Origin: Neckera pumila
Lineage: Eukaryota; Streptophyta; Bryopsida; Hypnales; Neckeraceae
Direction of reading: 5' to 3'
Assembly (NCBI GenBank): GCA_963969595.1
Contig: OZ018411.1
Coordinates: 4,342,501 to 4,406,500, forward strand
DNA: 64,000 nt
The notes under the pieces were generated by a model. The model saw only the letters and a list, made by a program, of their open reading frames with translations, ran no database searches and was not told the origin of the DNA. Of the stretch, positions 59,860-64,000 are shown in pieces. A program made the translations under genes and the position numbers. The stretch's first letter is position 1. Each line of letters opens with the position of its first letter.

Positions 59860-62190
59860 TAACTGCTAGAAGCTCCAAATTTTGGTGTCAATAAAACTTT
59901 GAAGTTAAATAAAACTTTATCAAGTTATACCTTCTAATGTTTTTTAAAGACAAATTCTTTTTGAAGGCTTATTTTAGCATCAAAAATCTGATTTTGAAAA
60001 TTAAGATTATGATTTTCTATTCAAGATTTTGTACAAAGGTGACCACTGTAAATCTGGATTTTATAGTATTGAGGGCTCTTGGAAATGACCCTCAAGAACA
60101 TTAGATCTTGAAGAAAAAATCACATTAGAAATTCACTTAAAAAATTGTAGAGTCAAGTTTTTGAATTAATTGGGGTTATGCAAATTATGTCCTTTAACTT
60201 CATTTTTTATTGGTTACCTCAATTTTAGATTTGACATGAGGATAGAGGATCAAAAGACTTCAAACCACTTTCACATTTTTAGCACCCTCATATTCAAACA
60301 TTATAATTTTTTGATCCCTATGTGATAGTGTTGGGTTTTTTTTTCTCATGTGATCTCTAGCATGTCTAGTTTGAATTTGAATGATTAGAATTCCAAAAAC
60401 AAGTGATAAAACTTATCAAAATGTAGGCTTTTTGTTCAATTTAGAAAAAAAATTAAAAGGCTCAGAAAAGGCAATTTAATTAGGAATTAATGTCAAAACT
60501 TGAGAAGATTCATTTAAATTTGATTTCAAAAAACCTAATCGAATTTCCTATTAGCAATTTTAGGGACAATTGTCCTTCAGGAGTTATCCCAGAGCTTTCA
60601 TAATTATTTTTTAAAAATGAAAATGAACATTTCTTTTGCACCTTTAGTTTTTTTGAAAAAACCATTACCGACTATGTTTTGGTGTTAAATTTAGGTCGAA
60701 AAAATATAATTTCATTTAAACTAATGTAAATATAACACAAAACGATATTTTGAATTTTTTTTTTTTTGGGATACAAATGAAACGGAATCAAAATGTTTTT
60801 TTCAATGTGCATTTGTGACTAGTGCTATATTAGTTGTCTTCAAACCTAAATTATCTTAACTAAAAGATTTTGCACTGTTAATTTGAATTAAAATTTATTA
60901 CAATTGAGTTTAGAATCTAGGAAATAAAAAATTGAAATCAATCTTGATTTTATTCTTAAAAAGATTATTAATATTTGAAGTAGGTAAAAGACAGAAACAA
61001 AATCAAATTTAAACATGCCACTTCTTTTGATGAATTTGTTTAAGCCAACTATCTAAACTATTTGGACCTTCAAAATCTGAAAAACTTGAATTGAATCTTT
61101 TTTGTAGATTTTTCTAGAATATGCCATGATTGCTTTCAAAAGAAGACTCTTCATAATTTGTACTAAATCAAATGGACTGAATTAGATTTCTCCTTATAGA
61201 TGTAAATTTAATGTATGAAAAATATATATATATATATATTTTTTTAATTCTTTAGTTGCCTCGGCTTGAACATTTTGTATTTTGTTCAACAAATTTTATC
61301 TTTCTTAGCATTAGCTACAACTAAAACTATACACTCAAAAAAATCATGTATTCTATTATCTTTAGAATTATTTAAAAAAAATCAAGCCAAAATTTGAAAT
61401 CATAAAGACGTACCCAAACTTCCAATTGTCCCTCAACGGAAATTTTGTCCTTTAAAAGTTAAAATACAAGGATATATTATTATGCCCATTGTACAATCCT
61501 AGTCAATATAATTATTTCTAAATATGTTTTTTCATAAAACAATTAAGCAAGTTTGTAAACTGAATACTAAGCATAAATCAAGATGAATGCATTGACATTA
61601 ATCTCTAAATGCCCAAGGCACCATATTTGATTGGCAACTAAACTTTGACGTAAAATAGAATCTTATTAAATTACTATTTTTTTGTATTTACTTTTTAGGA
61701 GGGTACCCTTTAAAGTATATCTCAAAGATCAAAATCTGATTGAAAAATATATATTCTATGATTTTTCAATTTAATTTTTGTGCAAAGGTATACATTGAAA
61801 ATCTTATGTTAGAGGCTTTTAGAGATGAGCTTCAAATGCACTAAATCTTTGTGGGTGGGGTGGGGGGAATCACATTGAAAAATCGTTTAAATAAAATTTA
61901 GAGTAGTATTCAGGAAGTTGTAAATTGATTATGGTTATTTATATTATGTCCTTTGGTCTTATATTTTTTTCATGACTTCAGTTTTAGATTTGACATGTAA
62001 AAAGAGAATTTGAAAGACGTCAAAGCACTTTCACTGTTTTAACACCCTCATGATTCAAAATTATAATCTTTCAATCCATAAGTGATATTGCTGTGTTTTC
62101 TCTTCTTATGTGATCTATAAGACATCTAGTTTGAATTGATAAAACTTATCAAAACTTGAATTTTTTGTTTAATTTTGAATAACTCCAATA
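59860..62190. repeat. Direct pair of diverged 0.6-kb copies, period about 1.73 kb
   Basis: The segment about 59860-60470 recurs at about 61600-62190. Shared landmarks are TTTTAGATTTGACATG, a CACTTTCAC-TTTT-AACACCCTCAT stretch, TATGTGATCT and TAAAACTTATCAAAA. Both begin with a degraded TTAACCCCTAA-like end, so they may be old TTAA-type copies. Confidence 0.65.
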
Positions 62191-62800
62191 AACTCAGAAA
62201 AGACCTTGGGCATTTTAGAGTTGATAATAATATTAAAATATTCATATATTCATATTATGATTTTTTTGTAATACAAATGATTTGTGATTTTAATAATTTA
62301 AAAAAAATTGATAAAAAAATTCCTTTCATTCAACTTTTGATTTTCCTTCAACTTATAATATTATAAATATCATAATGAAACAATCTTGCTAAGGCTTTTT
62401 TTCCTAGATCTTTGCTACAGAAACATCTTTTGCATAATACTCTTGAATATTATTCAAGAAAAAACAGTATTGGGCACTACACAAAAAATGATATTTAGTG
62501 TAACCATCCTAATTGATTTGTAAATGCTATAAGTTTTTATTCTTTTTGATTATTTTAACCAACTATATTTATAGAGATTCAACTCTATGAATAATATAGA
62601 TATGTGTACTCTTGATAAAAATTTGCTTTGGTAGTAAAAATTTATTGCATTTCCAAACCAATTAGTATGGTTACACTAAATATTATTAGTAGTATTAGTA
62701 GAACTGTGGTGTTTGGGCACCAAGGAATAGTTTAAGAGTGTAGTACTCAAAGCCTACAATGACACCAAGCTGTTGCCATCATGGATTTTGAATACCATAC

Positions 62801-63156
62801 TTATTACAGAAAATTTCAGCCCATTTCCGGACCGTTGGAAGTTGACATGCCATGCTATTGTTTGCACGGCTTGTCAACTTCCAAACTGCTCTTGATGAAT
62901 AGTCAATTTCGGCAGAATTTTTTTTAAAATTTTTTTTTAAAATTAATTTTTTTTTCAAAATTATTATTATTATTATTATTATTATTATTTTAATAAATTT
63001 TTATTCGGAATTTTGGTTCCTGCGTCATTGCTATTGCACTTTCAGTAGGGCGGAAATAGGGGAAAAACGAGTTTTTTTGCAAAATAAAAGCAAATTTTAG
63101 GGTACCTCGAAGGGCTGTAAGGCAACCCTTCGGAGGCCTGAAGTTTCCTCTAATGT
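62801..63156 (-). mobile_element. CATTAGAG-end MITE, copy 3 (inverted)
   Basis: The right end reads GGCCTGAAGTTTCCTCTAATG, the complement of the CATTAGAG left end, preceded by CCCTTCGGAGG. Near the left end is GAAGTTGACATGCCATG, the complement of the conserved GGCATGTCAACTT. An (ATT)n run at 62960-62990 lies inside. Confidence 0.72.
62960..62990. repeat. (ATT)n microsatellite
   Basis: About ten uninterrupted TTA units lie within the third CATTAGAG MITE. The run probably expanded after insertion, since the other two copies lack it. Confidence 0.9.
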
Positions 63157-63307
63157 CAAGCACTATTCTATGGTACCCAAAGACCACCTTTTCTATGGCT
63201 TGTTCTTTTCAATTCCAAAAATGTAGGCCATTGGAGAAACTATCTTTCTACCTTATTGTTGGACAATTGTTTTTAGGATGGCCTTTTTTTGTTAGAGTTT
63301 GAATTAA

Positions 63308-63871
63308 TCCCTAAAGTCCCAAGGCCATTTTTTGTCAAAAATCACTCAAAACTACTATTTTTGTTGCGTTCATCCAAGAAATCAGAAAAAATATTTTTTT
63401 AGAATCTAACCGTAGGATCTTGTACTACACTTTTTTCAAATCATGTGGTAAAAATATTGTAATGTTTGACCATACGGATTCAGCATTCAAAGTGAAAGAA
63501 ATTTTTTTTTCAATAAGATGCTTTGATTGCCCAAAAAACAAGAAATTCTATAACTTTCAAATCACTAATCCAAATGGAAAGAATCAAAGCTTCCTATTTA
63601 GACAAAAATATAATCTATTAGAAAGAAATAATTAAAAATTTTAATTCAATTTTTTATGGATTTTTTTGCTACCCGGTCTCCCCCATTTTGAGGTTATTGT
63701 AGCATAACTTTTGCTCTTGGGCACTGATTGAAATAAAAATTACATTCCTAGAAAGCTAATAAGTTTTTCTATCTTATGGAAAAATTTCAGAAAATTTCAC
63801 CAAAAATTGAGCTCATAGGAACCTGCCCAAAATCCATTTTGTCCCTCGTAGGGACAATAGGACTTTAGGGG
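63308..63871 (+). mobile_element. TTAA-flanked TIR element, copy H (subfamily 2, short)
   Basis: The ends are TTAA-TCCCTAAAGTCCC and GGACTTTAGGGG-TTAA, only 564 bp apart. It is an internally deleted relative of copies B and G. The subterminal palindrome TTGTCCCTCGTAGGGACAA is intact. Confidence 0.78.
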
Positions 63872-64000
63872 TTAAAGAACTCAAAAATATAGTGCATGAG
63901 TAGTTTACATTGCAAGGTACCCAAGCCAAATTCCATATTCCACAAACTTTCTATCATGTATATTTAAAAAGGCATCTAAACAACTGATTTTGAAAGGGTT

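Larger units (their letters stand above)
53869..64000. other. Gene-free AT-rich repeat block to the window end
   Basis: About 10 kb without a recognisable gene. It holds TTAA-type elements (about 54700, 56676 and 63308), two CATTAGAG MITEs, a diverged 0.6-kb direct pair, hairpins near 56545-56675 and 58330-58480, and simple repeats. Open frames are short and AT-driven. Confidence 0.65.

Noticed and set aside
1..64000. tRNA, rRNA, CRISPR arrays, LTR retrotransposon polyproteins
   Set aside because: No cloverleaf T-loop with a matching acceptor stem, no rRNA segment, no regularly spaced repeat array, and no reverse transcriptase, integrase or protease motifs were found in any frame.

Overview
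The window looks like nuclear DNA of a land plant. It has six intron-rich genes with GT-AG introns, separated by long AT-rich intergenic stretches filled with short non-autonomous transposons. Two gene families, MLO and thioredoxin y (Trx y), are plant or green-lineage specific. The DCD and AP2/ERF families are plant-typical. COQ9 and TM9SF are general eukaryotic families. I cannot name the species from sequence alone. The repeat load and gene style would fit a seed-free plant (bryophyte, lycophyte or fern), but this is inference.

Layout. About 1.9-4.5 kb (+): an AP2/ERF transcription factor gene. 9.7-13.4 kb (+): a complete seven-exon COQ9 gene for mitochondrial ubiquinone biosynthesis. 20.0-22.9 kb (+): a complete five-exon gene for a plastid y-type thioredoxin. 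30.6-32.9 kb (+): a complete two-exon TM9SF/nonaspanin gene. 35.1-39.6 kb (-): a DCD-domain protein gene. 41.9-50.2 kb (-): a complete fifteen-exon MLO gene. Exon joins for every gene were checked for phase continuity and against the family's conserved motifs. The genes look functionally unrelated, as is normal for a plant chromosome, and there is no operon or obvious cluster.

The rest is repeat-rich. The most notable component is a family of elements of roughly 0.6-1.2 kb with terminal inverted repeats of the form CCCCTAAAGG...CCTTTAGGGG. Each end abuts the tetranucleotide TTAA. At least eight copies (two subfamilies) lie at about 8.2, 24.4, 27.2, 28.8, 52.9, 54.7, 56.7 and 63.3 kb. A TTAA target with C-rich ends is the signature of piggyBac-type transposition, which is unusual in land plants. 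One copy carries a nested 249-bp MITE with a 10-bp target duplication, and another copy preserves the empty site. Other repeats are a three-copy MITE family with CATTAGAG ends, two Helitron-like 3' ends (one inside a DCD intron), several fold-back elements (two inside introns of Trx y and MLO) and direct duplications.

The most interesting gene-level observation is the single intron of the TM9SF gene. Its 3' end is a diverged in-frame copy of the last 48 bases of exon 1, as expected if the intron arose by tandem duplication. No tRNA, rRNA, CRISPR array or viral gene was recognised.
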